Of a stretch of 64,000 nucleotides of DNA, positions 45,143 through 52,704 are shown one piece after another. The notes under the pieces are model-generated. The model was not told where the DNA came from. It searched no databases and worked only from the letters and a program-made list of their open reading frames with translations. The position numbers and the translations under genes were made by a program. Position 1 is the stretch's first letter. Each line of letters opens with the position of its first letter. This DNA comes from Saprospiraceae bacterium (lineage in GTDB: Bacteria > Bacteroidota > Bacteroidia > Chitinophagales > Saprospiraceae), in NCBI GenBank assembly GCA_028285545.1, contig JANQPA010000065.1:1-64000 (forward strand), written 5' to 3'.

Positions 45143-46376
45143 GGGATTTAAGTTTGGAATTTCCCAAAAGCAGAATAAATAGAATCAGGCAAGCAGAAAT
45201 AATGGATAGGGAAATACCGATACCCAATTGATCAGCCACAAAACCAAAAAGGATTGCTAACATTGAAGTGATAATGGTACTATAAAATGACTGAGCCGAA
45301 ATTACAGAGGTAAGCACCTCATTTGGCACATTATTAGATAAAATGCCCGTTAATATTGGTTTGCGGGCATTTTCTATTAAGTAAATAATGATAAAACTCA
45401 AAAGGGCTGGTATCCACAACTGAAAATTCAGGAAAAGCCCTGAGACTAAGCCAGCAGCTAAGCCGGTGAGTAGTGTGAGCCTTGTAATGTTCCTCACCCT
45501 CATTTTTGAAATCATAAATGAAGCTTTTGAGGCTTGGGAGGTTAAAAGAAAAATAAGAAAATAAAGAAACCCTATAATCAATCCGCTTTTTCTTTTGATA
45601 TCAAAACCGGACAATATAGGAAAAAGGATGGCCACCTGAAGCATAACCAGCTGAATGTAATCTTTAATTGATTTGAGGTAGGAGGAATGAAGGGCAGCCG
45701 AATTAATGATTTGAAAAACTTTTCTGTTTCTTATGGCCTGGATAAAATCCTTCAAAACTAAATTGAATGAACGAGGCTTTCTTTTCTTTTTGGTTTTTAA
45801 TGAAAAATTTAATGCTTGAGGATAAGTGAAAATATTGACAAAGTTTAACAAATAAGGGACAACAGAGCACAAGTAAATGATCCGGTAGCTACCTGAATAC
45901 AACACCAATATTCCTGCAAATAAAGCTGAGACGGCCGATCCTTTTTGCGACCAGGATCGCGTATGTCCATAATAATTGATTTTTTGATCTTCCCAACCCT
46001 TTATTTTTAAATAGTCCATGATCATCCCCTTATGAGTACCCGATCGGAAAGCATCCCCAATACCACTCAAGCTTATCGCTAGTAATAACAAGCTAAAATT
46101 AGTAGAGATATAAAAGATTAAGAAAGAAAGGATATATAAAAAGAAGGCTGCAATTAAAGAACTTTTCCGACCGTAAGTATCTGCAATGATACCAGATGGG
46201 ACCTCTAAGATATTGATGATGATTTCACGACTAGCATAAAGAATGCCTATTTGAGCAAAGGACACTCCATTTTCCAAAAAAAAGAGAAGCAAAAAGGCAT
46301 CATGAAAGCGTAGGTTTTTTAAGAAACCATAGGCGCAGAATTTGAAGTATTGCTTGTCTTTTTGGAAGGTGGTCAT
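45111..46376 (-). CDS. Major facilitator superfamily transporter
   Basis: 421 residues, about 11-12 hydrophobic helices. MFS landmarks: SFAQIGILYASREIIINILEVPSG in helix one to two, GIIADTYGRKSSL with the loop 2-3 motif (GxxADRxGRR-like), and SGIGDAFRSGTHKG near helix five. The central loop is basic (KTKKKRKPRSF). Export of a small solute is likely but the substrate is unknown. It is convergent with the permease gene (32-bp overlap of coding ends at 45111-45142) and is followed on its own transcript by none. Confidence 0.88.
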   Translation of the reverse strand: MTTFQKDKQYFKFCAYGFLKNLRFHDAFLLLFFLENGVSFAQIGILYASREIIINILEVPSGIIADTYGRKSSLIAAFFLYILSFLIFYISTNFSLLLLAISLSGIGDAFRSGTHKGMIMDYLKIKGWEDQKINYYGHTRSWSQKGSAVSALFAGILVLYSGSYRIIYLCSVVPYLLNFVNIFTYPQALNFSLKTKKKRKPRSFNLVLKDFIQAIRNRKVFQIINSAALHSSYLKSIKDYIQLVMLQVAILFPILSGFDIKRKSGLIIGFLYFLIFLLTSQASKASFMISKMRVRNITRLTLLTGLAAGLVSGLFLNFQLWIPALLSFIIIYLIENARKPILTGILSNNVPNEVLTSVISAQSFYSTIITSMLAILFGFVADQLGIGISLSIISACLILFILLLGNSKLKSPIRALKPSQD

Positions 46377-46384
46377 AGGTTTAA

Positions 46385-46423
46385 ATTAAAAAAAATCCTC
46401 GCAGGGCGAGGATTTTTTTTAAT
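46385..46423. terminator. Bidirectional intrinsic terminator
   Basis: Arms 46385-46402 and 46406-46423 (18 bp, perfect) around loop AGG; the stem is CCTCGC/GCGAGG flanked by A8 and T8 runs, the clearest classic terminator in the window. It lies 2 bp after the stop of the epimerase-like gene (46426) and upstream of the MFS start. Confidence 0.9.
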
Positions 46424-46425
46424 TA

Positions 46426-47601
46426 TTAACTCCTTTTCTTCCAGGCTTCAATAATGCCTTTTTCCCTGGCCATCAAACTTCTCTCACCCGATACCATTTT
46501 TTCTCTTCTTTCATCACTTACTGCATCAGAATGCCACCATTCGTGAATGTCCCAGATGCTTTTGGCGAGAGGCCTAAAGGTAAGGCCATTGGCTATGGCA
46601 TGCTGGTTGTTAACACGGGCAGAACCATAATTCTCTCCGGTAGGCATGATCCAAGGCACAGAATAGGGAACCTTATGTTCTAATAAAAAGTCATAATCTG
46701 GAACCATCACGAACTCTGCTGCAGAGCTGAAAGCGGCGTGGGCACCATAGATAAAAGCAGGCATACTTGTTTTGGAAGCGGGGCCAACAGCATTAAAAGT
46801 GCCGGTATTTTTTTGTTCGATCAAACGGATCATCCACTCCGCTGCATCTCTCACGTCAAGATACTGAACGGGGTCATGCTGTTTTCCCGGAACCATAATC
46901 TCGCCACCACGACTAAGGCGCTCGGGCCAATAAGGAAAGCGATCTGTACGATCAGCAGGTCCCATCATGTAAGTAGGTCGTACAATGATGGTGCGATCTT
47001 TACCGAAAGCTTTTTGGGCTTCAATCTCTGAATTGGATTTCATAACCCCATAACCATATTCAAGAGACTGATCTTCATTCAGATTATCAGGTACTTTTAA
47101 TACCAACTTGGTATCTTCTTTGATGTCAGAACCTAGATAAGGGTAATATACCCCCGTTGAAGAAGTGTAAAGATATAGTTCTACATTATCCTTGAGCAAT
47201 TCTGCTGAATCTTTGGTCCATTTTGCTCGTCGACCAGAGTTATCAATGACCGCATCCCATTTTCTACCCTCTAAAGCGCTTAAATTATCCACCCTGTCAC
47301 CCACCAAGTGCTCTACCTTTTTGAACAATTTTTTATAAATCGTGGGTTGGGTTTTTCCTCTGGTAAAAATGCTAACCGAATGGCCCCTATTTAAGGCATA
47401 CGCAATTTGATGTGGCCCCAAAAAACTAGTTCCTCCCAATATGAGGATGTTAAGTGGATGGGGAGGGCTCACTTCCTTTCGCAGAGACTCAGACTCAGAT
47501 GATAAGAGCGAAGAACCAACAAAGGGCAACATCGCGCCTGCTTTAATACTAGTGCTAAGAAAATCTCGACGGGTAGTAGATGATTTTTGATGATAAGACA
47601 T
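46426..47601 (-). CDS. Tat-exported NAD-dependent epimerase/dehydratase-like protein
   Basis: 391 residues. STTRRDFLSTSIKAGAMLPF is a twin-arginine signal, so a Rossmann-fold protein is exported, which is unusual but known for a family in Bacteroidota. Extended-SDR marks: NILILGGTSFLGPHQIAYAL (GxxFxG glycine motif), WDAVIDNSGR, LYTSSTGVY with YGYGVMK as the YxxxK-like pair, and RPTYMMGPADRTDRFPYWPER. It may act on a nucleotide sugar or other periplasmic substrate; unknown. Flanked by a hairpin upstream (47628) and an intrinsic terminator downstream (46385), so it is a monocistronic unit. Confidence 0.82.
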   Translation of the reverse strand: MSYHQKSSTTRRDFLSTSIKAGAMLPFVGSSLLSSESESLRKEVSPPHPLNILILGGTSFLGPHQIAYALNRGHSVSIFTRGKTQPTIYKKLFKKVEHLVGDRVDNLSALEGRKWDAVIDNSGRRAKWTKDSAELLKDNVELYLYTSSTGVYYPYLGSDIKEDTKLVLKVPDNLNEDQSLEYGYGVMKSNSEIEAQKAFGKDRTIIVRPTYMMGPADRTDRFPYWPERLSRGGEIMVPGKQHDPVQYLDVRDAAEWMIRLIEQKNTGTFNAVGPASKTSMPAFIYGAHAAFSSAAEFVMVPDYDFLLEHKVPYSVPWIMPTGENYGSARVNNQHAIANGLTFRPLAKSIWDIHEWWHSDAVSDERREKMVSGERSLMAREKGIIEAWKKRS

Positions 47602-47627
47602 GGCTGTTTTTTATTTGTTATTCAGTG

Positions 47628-47679
47628 GAGTTTATATAAGTTATTTTATACGTGGGTATAAAATAACTTATATAAACTC
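47628..47679 (-). terminator. Perfect 24-bp stem-loop
   Basis: Arms 47628-47651 and 47656-47679 are fully complementary around GTGG; the stem is very A/T-rich. It begins 8 bp after the stop codon (47688) of the small DUF4177 gene and precedes the epimerase-like gene start by 26 bp. Confidence 0.75.
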
Positions 47680-47687
47680 TGGTGATT

Positions 47688-47888
47688 TTAAATATCCTTT
47701 TCAAAATACAAATAAAAATAAACTGCAAAGCCAAAATCAGTAGCATCTGTTGATACTAGTCGATAGCCATCCCTGGCATACTCATCCAATTTTTCCTGGA
47801 TATCTTTTGTAGAAGCTTTTATGATATGCTCCTTATCAAGGGTTACTTTGGTATAGTAGATTAAAGATTCTAGTTTGTACTCTTTCAT
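47688..47888 (-). CDS. Small DUF4177-like protein
   Basis: 66 residues: KEYKLESLIYYTKVTLD, then KASTKDIQEKLDEYARDGYRLVSTDATDFGFAVYFYLYFEK. This matches the DUF4177 pattern: a short beta-alpha-beta unit with a conserved LDEYARDGYRL turn. Such proteins are soluble and of unknown function. The coding status is supported by the family pattern, an ATG start at 47888, and a perfect stem-loop right after its stop. Confidence 0.8.
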   Translation of the reverse strand: MKEYKLESLIYYTKVTLDKEHIIKASTKDIQEKLDEYARDGYRLVSTDATDFGFAVYFYLYFEKDI

Positions 47889-47920
47889 GTTGTTATGGTT
47901 TAATTAAAAGTATGAATGTT

Positions 47921-47984
47921 GGGTAATGAGTAGTGAGTAATGGGTAAGTGTGTCCCAATACTCATTACTCAATACCCATTACTC
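47921..47984. repeat. GAGTAATGGGTATTGAG repeat cluster overlapping a gene end
   Basis: The plus strand reads GGGTAATGAGTAGTGAGTAATGGGTA (47921-47946) followed by its near reverse complement (47954-47984), making a large imperfect palindrome. The element supplies the last codons and the stop codon of the gene ending at 47965. A 17-mer within it is identical to 10718-10734. Confidence 0.65.
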
Positions 47985-48720
47985 TTCTAACAGCTTTGTC
48001 CAAGTTTTTTAGATCTTTTTTCTTTTTCAAAAAAGGATCTATTCGATAGTCTCCCATGTCCTGTAACCTATATTCAGGCAGAAGGTTTTTAAAATTGAGC
48101 AAAACGATTTGATCTACCATTCTTTCTTTGAGTGGGTGAGGGACTTTATAGGCATTAATTAAGGATTCTTCAATGCCGATATGGACAATCTCGTGAATTA
48201 AGGTATTGGAAGGGTTGTCATACTGCCTGAATTTTCCTTCAGGGGTAGTCAGGATTATTATAGACCCATCATCGGGGTTGTAATTCCCTCCAGATCCGTA
48301 AAGGGTTAGTTTGATAGTGTAAACAGGAAATTCTTTAAACTCCCAGTTTTTTTTGCTTTTAATAATTGTGTTGGCCATTTTATTTATCAGGGCCCTGTTT
48401 TTTTCTATCAAATCATAGCCCTTGTGGTAATCTTCTTTTTTATACACTTCAGTTTCCACAAATTGGAATAGAGGGCTGTAATCTTTATCCGAAAATTGAT
48501 TGTTTCTCGACTTTTCTTTGAGTGATTCTATGTACTGTCCGGAAGGTAAGTTGAGAGGATAATTGTGTTCTTCGAAAAATTTGATATCACGGATAGTTCT
48601 CCAGATTTGAGATGTTTCATCGTGAATGGAGGGAATTTGGATGTCTATTCTATTTTGAGAGAAAATGAAGGATTGGGATAAAAGGAATACTGCAAAGAAA
48701 CAAAAGAACTTGATGTTCAT
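47965..48720 (-). CDS. Secreted protein with HExxH motif, putative metallopeptidase
   Basis: 251 residues with a signal peptide ending IFSQ (~1-21). One strong motif: TLIHEIVHIGIEE, the HExxH zinc signature with hydrophobic surroundings, in the middle of the protein (~residue 176). No family is recognised otherwise; the rest contains ILKKKKDLKNLDKAVRRVMGIE at its end. Zinc peptidase activity is inferred only from this motif. The final residues (VMGIE) and the stop codon come from the repeat element at 47921-47984, which suggests the element inserted into or extends the 3' end. Confidence 0.7.
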   Translation of the reverse strand: MNIKFFCFFAVFLLSQSFIFSQNRIDIQIPSIHDETSQIWRTIRDIKFFEEHNYPLNLPSGQYIESLKEKSRNNQFSDKDYSPLFQFVETEVYKKEDYHKGYDLIEKNRALINKMANTIIKSKKNWEFKEFPVYTIKLTLYGSGGNYNPDDGSIIILTTPEGKFRQYDNPSNTLIHEIVHIGIEESLINAYKVPHPLKERMVDQIVLLNFKNLLPEYRLQDMGDYRIDPFLKKKKDLKNLDKAVRRVMGIE

Positions 48721-48885
48721 TTTTATGGTTTTGGTTTTTGATTGGAGTATTAAATTAGCTGATAAAATCAGGCACCTCTAAATTAACGAAACATCCAGCA
48801 TTTCATTATTCAGCTTATTCGATCAAATTGGCTGTTTTCAAGATGACTTTATCAAAACGGAGATTTGTTAAATAAAAATAGGCAA

Positions 48886-48922
48886 TAAGTGAGGAGAAAT
48901 TTTCCAAATTTCTCCTCACTTA
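48886..48922 (-). terminator. 17-bp stem-loop after S9 peptidase
   Basis: Arms 48886-48902 and 48906-48922 (GTGAGGAG/CTCCTCAC top, A/T-rich base), perfect, with a 3-nt loop TCC. It begins 10 bp after the stop of the S9 peptidase gene (48933). Confidence 0.75.
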
Positions 48923-48932
48923 ACACCAAATT

Positions 48933-50984
48933 TTATCGCAGTCGCTCCTCAATGAAAGCCATAAATCTATCATAGAGATCCTTGCTGGCAGGGCCATAAA
49001 AATTGTGCCCCTGATTGGGATATCGAAGAAATTGAACATCTTTTTTCTGGCGCCTCATCGCCAAAAATAATTGTAGTGTAGGCAAGGTAAACTCAGCATG
49101 ATCGTTCTCACCTATGGCCAATAGCGTTGGCGTAGTAATAGACTGAGTTTGAAAAACTAAGGACCCATCTATGTATGTTTGGGGATCTTCAGCAAAGGTT
49201 TTTTCTAAGCCCAGAAAGGTGGTAGGTGGAATAAATACTCCTTCGGTATTATCGGAGTATAAAATTTTGTCTACCCAATTCAAGTGGGCTGGCGCTAAAA
49301 TTGTGGCCGCTTTATATCTTGAAGTCCTGGTAATTATGGCTACACTAGCTGCTCCTCCATTGCTGTGTCCGGTTATGGCCATCCGATTGGGGTCCACAAT
49401 TCCAAGGTTGATTAATTGATCCACTCCGGTTTCAATATCATCAACGGTCAGATCCCAACCCTTGACACCTTTTATTAATTGAGCTTCTTCTGGTGAATCT
49501 GCCCATGCCCCATACATCCAGGGAAGTCTGGGTCCAGGGAAGAAAACGGCGTAGCCTTTAGAGGCAAATTCCTGATTAGCAAAACCCCCATGAGCAAAAT
49601 TCTGAAAGGCATTCAGATGGGTACCCTGAGAATAAGCAGAAACCACCAAAGGATATTTTTTCCCCTTCTGGTAATTTACAGGCTTAATCAAAACGCCAAA
49701 CCTTTGATGACCATAACTGTTGGTCCAACTAATAACTTCCTGCTTTCCTAAGTTCCAACTTTTTACTTGAGGATTGGGATCATAAATATCTACAGCTCTC
49801 CTTTGTTCAGAACTTGAAAACATAATCAGAGAAGGGGTGTCTCCTTTACTTTCTCTCCATGCAATGGCTCCACTTTTTGAACTTACCGGACCAAAAGCAA
49901 CGGATCTTGGCAAACTAATTGCCTTGCGGGTTTTGTCTTTTAAATCAATTCTGAAAACGGGTTGAAATACCTTATCCATAATCGTGGTATAGATGGCTTT
50001 TCCATCAGGAGCCCAGGTGAAATCATAAGTTATGTCGGATAAAAGGGTTTTTATACTTCTAAGCTTTCTGTTATTATTTAACTCCGCAATGGCGATGCCA
50101 TGCTCCTTGCTATCTTTGAAAGAATGAAAAACAAAGGCAATTTTTTTTCCATCAGGTGACCATTGTGGGAAGAGCTTACTTGTTTCTCCTGGAGGGGCTA
50201 AAATCGTTCTGGCACCGTCTTTTAAGCTAATAACATTAAGACCTTTTTGCAATACTCCGGCCCCCATGCCACGATTGGAAATACAGGCAATAGAATTTCC
50301 GTCGGGCGACCATTTGGGAAAGTTATAATCGGCATTATCATTTGTAAGTTGACGGTGTTGACCAGTTTGTAAATCATAGACGAATAACTCATTAGAAGGA
50401 GGATGTGCATTAGAGGCCGATTTTAGAGGGCCTGGTATTATTCCGGAATAGGCTAAGCCATCTTGGGAGGAGAGGTCAAAAATTAAGGGTTTTCCTTCTT
50501 CTGGAGAACTATCGGAAGGAGGAGAGGTCTTTGGTTCTGCTGTAGTTTTTGCTGCTATTCTTACTGTAAAAACAAGCTTGTCAGTATTGGACCAATCTAA
50601 AAACCCCGGACTAAGACCTTCCTTTACATGAGTAAGCTGACGGATTTGTCCTGTGTTTATCTGGTACTGGTATACTTGAAATTTGCGGGTGTTTTTTTCC
50701 ATAGCGATATAGGCAAATGCCTCTCCTGAAGGGGACCAGGTGATACTATGTCCATTGGCAACCTGCACTGGAGCAGACTTCTCTTTAGTAGGTATAAACT
50801 TTATTTGGCCTCCCTCCACAAAAGCAATTGTGTTTCCATCAGGAGAAAGGCTGGTTCCAGAAACACTTTTTAGGCTAAGTAAGTCTTCACGGGTTACTTC
50901 TTTGTAATCTGAGTTGTCTTTTTGAGCATTTAATTGTAGGGAAAAAAATGAAAGGAATACTAATAAAATTAGGCATTTTTTCAT
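48933..50984 (-). CDS. S9-family (prolyl oligopeptidase-type) serine peptidase
   Basis: 683 residues; signal peptide ~1-20 ending LNAQ. N-terminal PD40 propeller blades (~45-370): TSLSPDGNTIAFVEG, KWSPDGNSIACISN, QWSPDGKKIAFVFHS, TWAPDGKAIYTTI. The C-terminal ~250 residues are the alpha/beta hydrolase domain: VDQLINLGIVDPNRMAITGHSNGGAASVAI with the nucleophile serine (GHSNGG), LLAIGENDHAEF for the acid, and YPNQGHNFYG for histidine. An exported dipeptidyl-peptidase or acylaminoacyl-peptidase-like enzyme. It is preceded by a 212-bp spacer and an NHL gene remnant. Confidence 0.9.
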   Translation of the reverse strand: MKKCLILLVFLSFFSLQLNAQKDNSDYKEVTREDLLSLKSVSGTSLSPDGNTIAFVEGGQIKFIPTKEKSAPVQVANGHSITWSPSGEAFAYIAMEKNTRKFQVYQYQINTGQIRQLTHVKEGLSPGFLDWSNTDKLVFTVRIAAKTTAEPKTSPPSDSSPEEGKPLIFDLSSQDGLAYSGIIPGPLKSASNAHPPSNELFVYDLQTGQHRQLTNDNADYNFPKWSPDGNSIACISNRGMGAGVLQKGLNVISLKDGARTILAPPGETSKLFPQWSPDGKKIAFVFHSFKDSKEHGIAIAELNNNRKLRSIKTLLSDITYDFTWAPDGKAIYTTIMDKVFQPVFRIDLKDKTRKAISLPRSVAFGPVSSKSGAIAWRESKGDTPSLIMFSSSEQRRAVDIYDPNPQVKSWNLGKQEVISWTNSYGHQRFGVLIKPVNYQKGKKYPLVVSAYSQGTHLNAFQNFAHGGFANQEFASKGYAVFFPGPRLPWMYGAWADSPEEAQLIKGVKGWDLTVDDIETGVDQLINLGIVDPNRMAITGHSNGGAASVAIITRTSRYKAATILAPAHLNWVDKILYSDNTEGVFIPPTTFLGLEKTFAEDPQTYIDGSLVFQTQSITTPTLLAIGENDHAEFTLPTLQLFLAMRRQKKDVQFLRYPNQGHNFYGPASKDLYDRFMAFIEERLR

Positions 50985-51145
50985 GATTAATTAGTTGGAT
51001 ATGCAGGGTGAAGAAATACAAATAATATTTCAAGGTTTTGATAGGATCCAACTATAGGGTAAGGTTTTGTAAGAGAATATTGAAACGGCAAATTCCTTAG
51101 CTTATTGTTAGTCGGGCATAAAAATTCAATTCCAACAGGGTTTTA

Positions 51146-51195
51146 TTAAGATAATATTCTCAGGCACCGGCCGGTGCCTGAGAATATTACCTTAA
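51146..51195 (-). terminator. Near-perfect 25-bp-arm palindrome next to NHL remnant
   Basis: 51152-51189 is a perfect 38-bp palindrome (centre CCGG|CCGG); allowing one mismatch the arms extend to 51146-51195. It begins directly after the stop codon of the NHL remnant (51196). It was probably the terminator of the now broken gene. Confidence 0.75.
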
Positions 51196-51405
51196 TTATG
51201 TCCAATTACCTATTAATTTTCGAACACGATGATTTCCATAATCAGTGAAGTAAATATCTCCTTTCTCATCTACACTTAGAATATCAAGAATATGGACTTG
51301 TGCTTCAGTGGCAGGAAGTTTAAACTGACTGCTTGCCTCCCGATTAGTTTCCAGCCTAATACGATCATGAATGGGAGAGCAAGCAGCTTTAAATAAGTTT
51401 AGCTT
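51196..51405 (-). pseudogene. C-terminal remnant of an NHL-repeat protein
   Basis: On the minus strand, from two in-frame TAA codons (51406-51411) to the stop at 51196, an open frame without a Met encodes ~69 residues ending ILSVDEKGDIYFTDYGNH then RVRKLIGNWT. DEKGDIYFTDYGNHRVRKL is a textbook NHL blade. There is no start codon or further upstream coding sequence, so only the end of the gene survives. The rest of the 50985-51568 gap holds only the adjacent palindrome, a hexanucleotide run and a small hairpin. Confidence 0.8.
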
Positions 51406-51462
51406 TTATTAAATATCTCGACTATAGATAAGGGGTATTGACAACTAAACACCTAGTTCAGC

Positions 51463-51498
51463 AATATCAATATCAATGTCAATATCAATGTCAATGTC
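51463..51498. repeat. Six copies of AAT(A/G)TC hexanucleotide
   Basis: 36-bp run: AATATC, AATATC, AATGTC, AATATC, AATGTC, AATGTC. It is in the non-coding gap between the NHL remnant and the DUF2911 gene, so copy number could vary without affecting a protein. Confidence 0.85.
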
Positions 51499-51503
51499 AG
51501 TTA

Positions 51504-51535
51504 CAAGGTCATTTCGCTAGCAAAATTTGACCTTG
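51504..51535 (-). terminator. Hairpin after DUF2911 gene
   Basis: CAAGGTCA (51504-51511) pairs with TGACCTTG (51528-51535) around a 16-nt spacer that itself has TTTCGCTAGCAAA symmetry. It lies 33 bp beyond the stop of the DUF2911 gene (51569). Confidence 0.5.
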
Positions 51536-51568
51536 CGATCTATTATACAATTTGCAGGGTCAATACAA

Positions 51569-52636
51569 TTAGGGTTCTAGAATGATCTTATTCGATAAAT
51601 AAAGGTAACGGGCATAATTCCTCCAGTTGTCGGGAGAGTTTTCGAATGCCTGCTTGAAATGTTCAACCACTTTTTTCTGGTTCTTCTCTTTTATATAGTA
51701 TTCACCCATGGCTAAATGGGCAATCCAATCTTTAGGATTGTTTTCCACATTTGTCTTTAATACTTTATAGGCCTCTTTTTTCTGACCTTCGAGCAGATAA
51801 AGGCTTAAGCCGTAGTAATACATGTTAAAGCCCTGGGCTGTTTTTATCGTTTCTTCCCTAAGTGCTTTTGCCTCTTTTTTCTTACCCATCTTTTCCAGAA
51901 TATGGGCCTTGGTCATTTTATTGCCAAAGGTTGCCTCATCAGCAATTGATTTTTCAATCCACTTCAACGCTTCTGCCGTATTGGAAGGATCAATTTTTAG
52001 CGTTTGGCTTGCAAGGATTGAATAGTCATTGCCTGTTTTTTCTTCTTTGGCCATAAGATCCTTCACAATATTAGCAGGAACATCCGTTTCGATTTTAATA
52101 TGTGCTTTTTTCTCTGCCCACCTCAATTCAAGGCCCACAGAAGCTGGCTCTCGATCAACAAAATCATAACTCAACCATTCTTGAAAATCTATATCCTCAG
52201 CCTTTACTGTTACACGTAAGGCATCATCGGCTTTATCGTATTGAAAACTTCCCCAGCTTTTATAGTTTTTAGAAAATATGAAGGTCCACTTTTTTTCCAT
52301 AACGAAAATGTGCAAGCCATAAGATCCTGCTGCTAATGGCTGCCCTTCAATTTTAACGTCATGCGTAAATTCGATGGTCGTATTTTGGTTAGAACCTGCA
52401 CGCCAGGGATATTCTTTGCCATCTACCACAAAATCATAAGGCACTACGTTTCCAAATATTTTCCTTCCCTTAGCTAGTGGACTGTGATAAACAACGGTGA
52501 TATCTGTAGTTCCAATCGTTTGGATGACGGTACTCTTTTGACTTACCTTGGTGGTTGATACCATATCTTGAGCCTCTCCTATTTGTGTAAAGAAAAACAT
52601 GGCTGCGAATACAAAAATAAATACAGGTGTTTTCAT
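51569..52636 (-). CDS. DUF2911-TPR protein, copy A
   Basis: 355 residues; signal peptide ending IGEAQ (~1-22). DUF2911 domain ~25-170: IGTTDITVVYHSPLAKGRKIF, VPYDFVVDGKEYPWRAGSNQ, GSYGLHIFVMEKKWTFIFS, LSYDFVDREP. C-terminal ~150 residues are TPR-like (EALKWIEKSIADEATFGNK, AYKVLKTNVENNPKDWIAHLA). DUF2911 proteins are exported and of unknown function. It is a close paralogue of the next gene (52705-53781), in the same orientation, 68 bp apart, so a tandem duplication is likely. Confidence 0.85.
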   Translation of the reverse strand: MKTPVFIFVFAAMFFFTQIGEAQDMVSTTKVSQKSTVIQTIGTTDITVVYHSPLAKGRKIFGNVVPYDFVVDGKEYPWRAGSNQNTTIEFTHDVKIEGQPLAAGSYGLHIFVMEKKWTFIFSKNYKSWGSFQYDKADDALRVTVKAEDIDFQEWLSYDFVDREPASVGLELRWAEKKAHIKIETDVPANIVKDLMAKEEKTGNDYSILASQTLKIDPSNTAEALKWIEKSIADEATFGNKMTKAHILEKMGKKKEAKALREETIKTAQGFNMYYYGLSLYLLEGQKKEAYKVLKTNVENNPKDWIAHLAMGEYYIKEKNQKKVVEHFKQAFENSPDNWRNYARYLYLSNKIILEP

Positions 52637-52704
52637 GCTTGTTTTTTGACAGGTGATTAATTTATTTGTTGAAATGATGTTTGAAAAATGTCTGTAAGTG
52701 GTTC

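Noticed and set aside
51463-51498. Origin or iteron array
   Set aside because: Units are only 6 bp, there is no replication gene nearby and no A/T-rich DnaA-box pattern that I can see.
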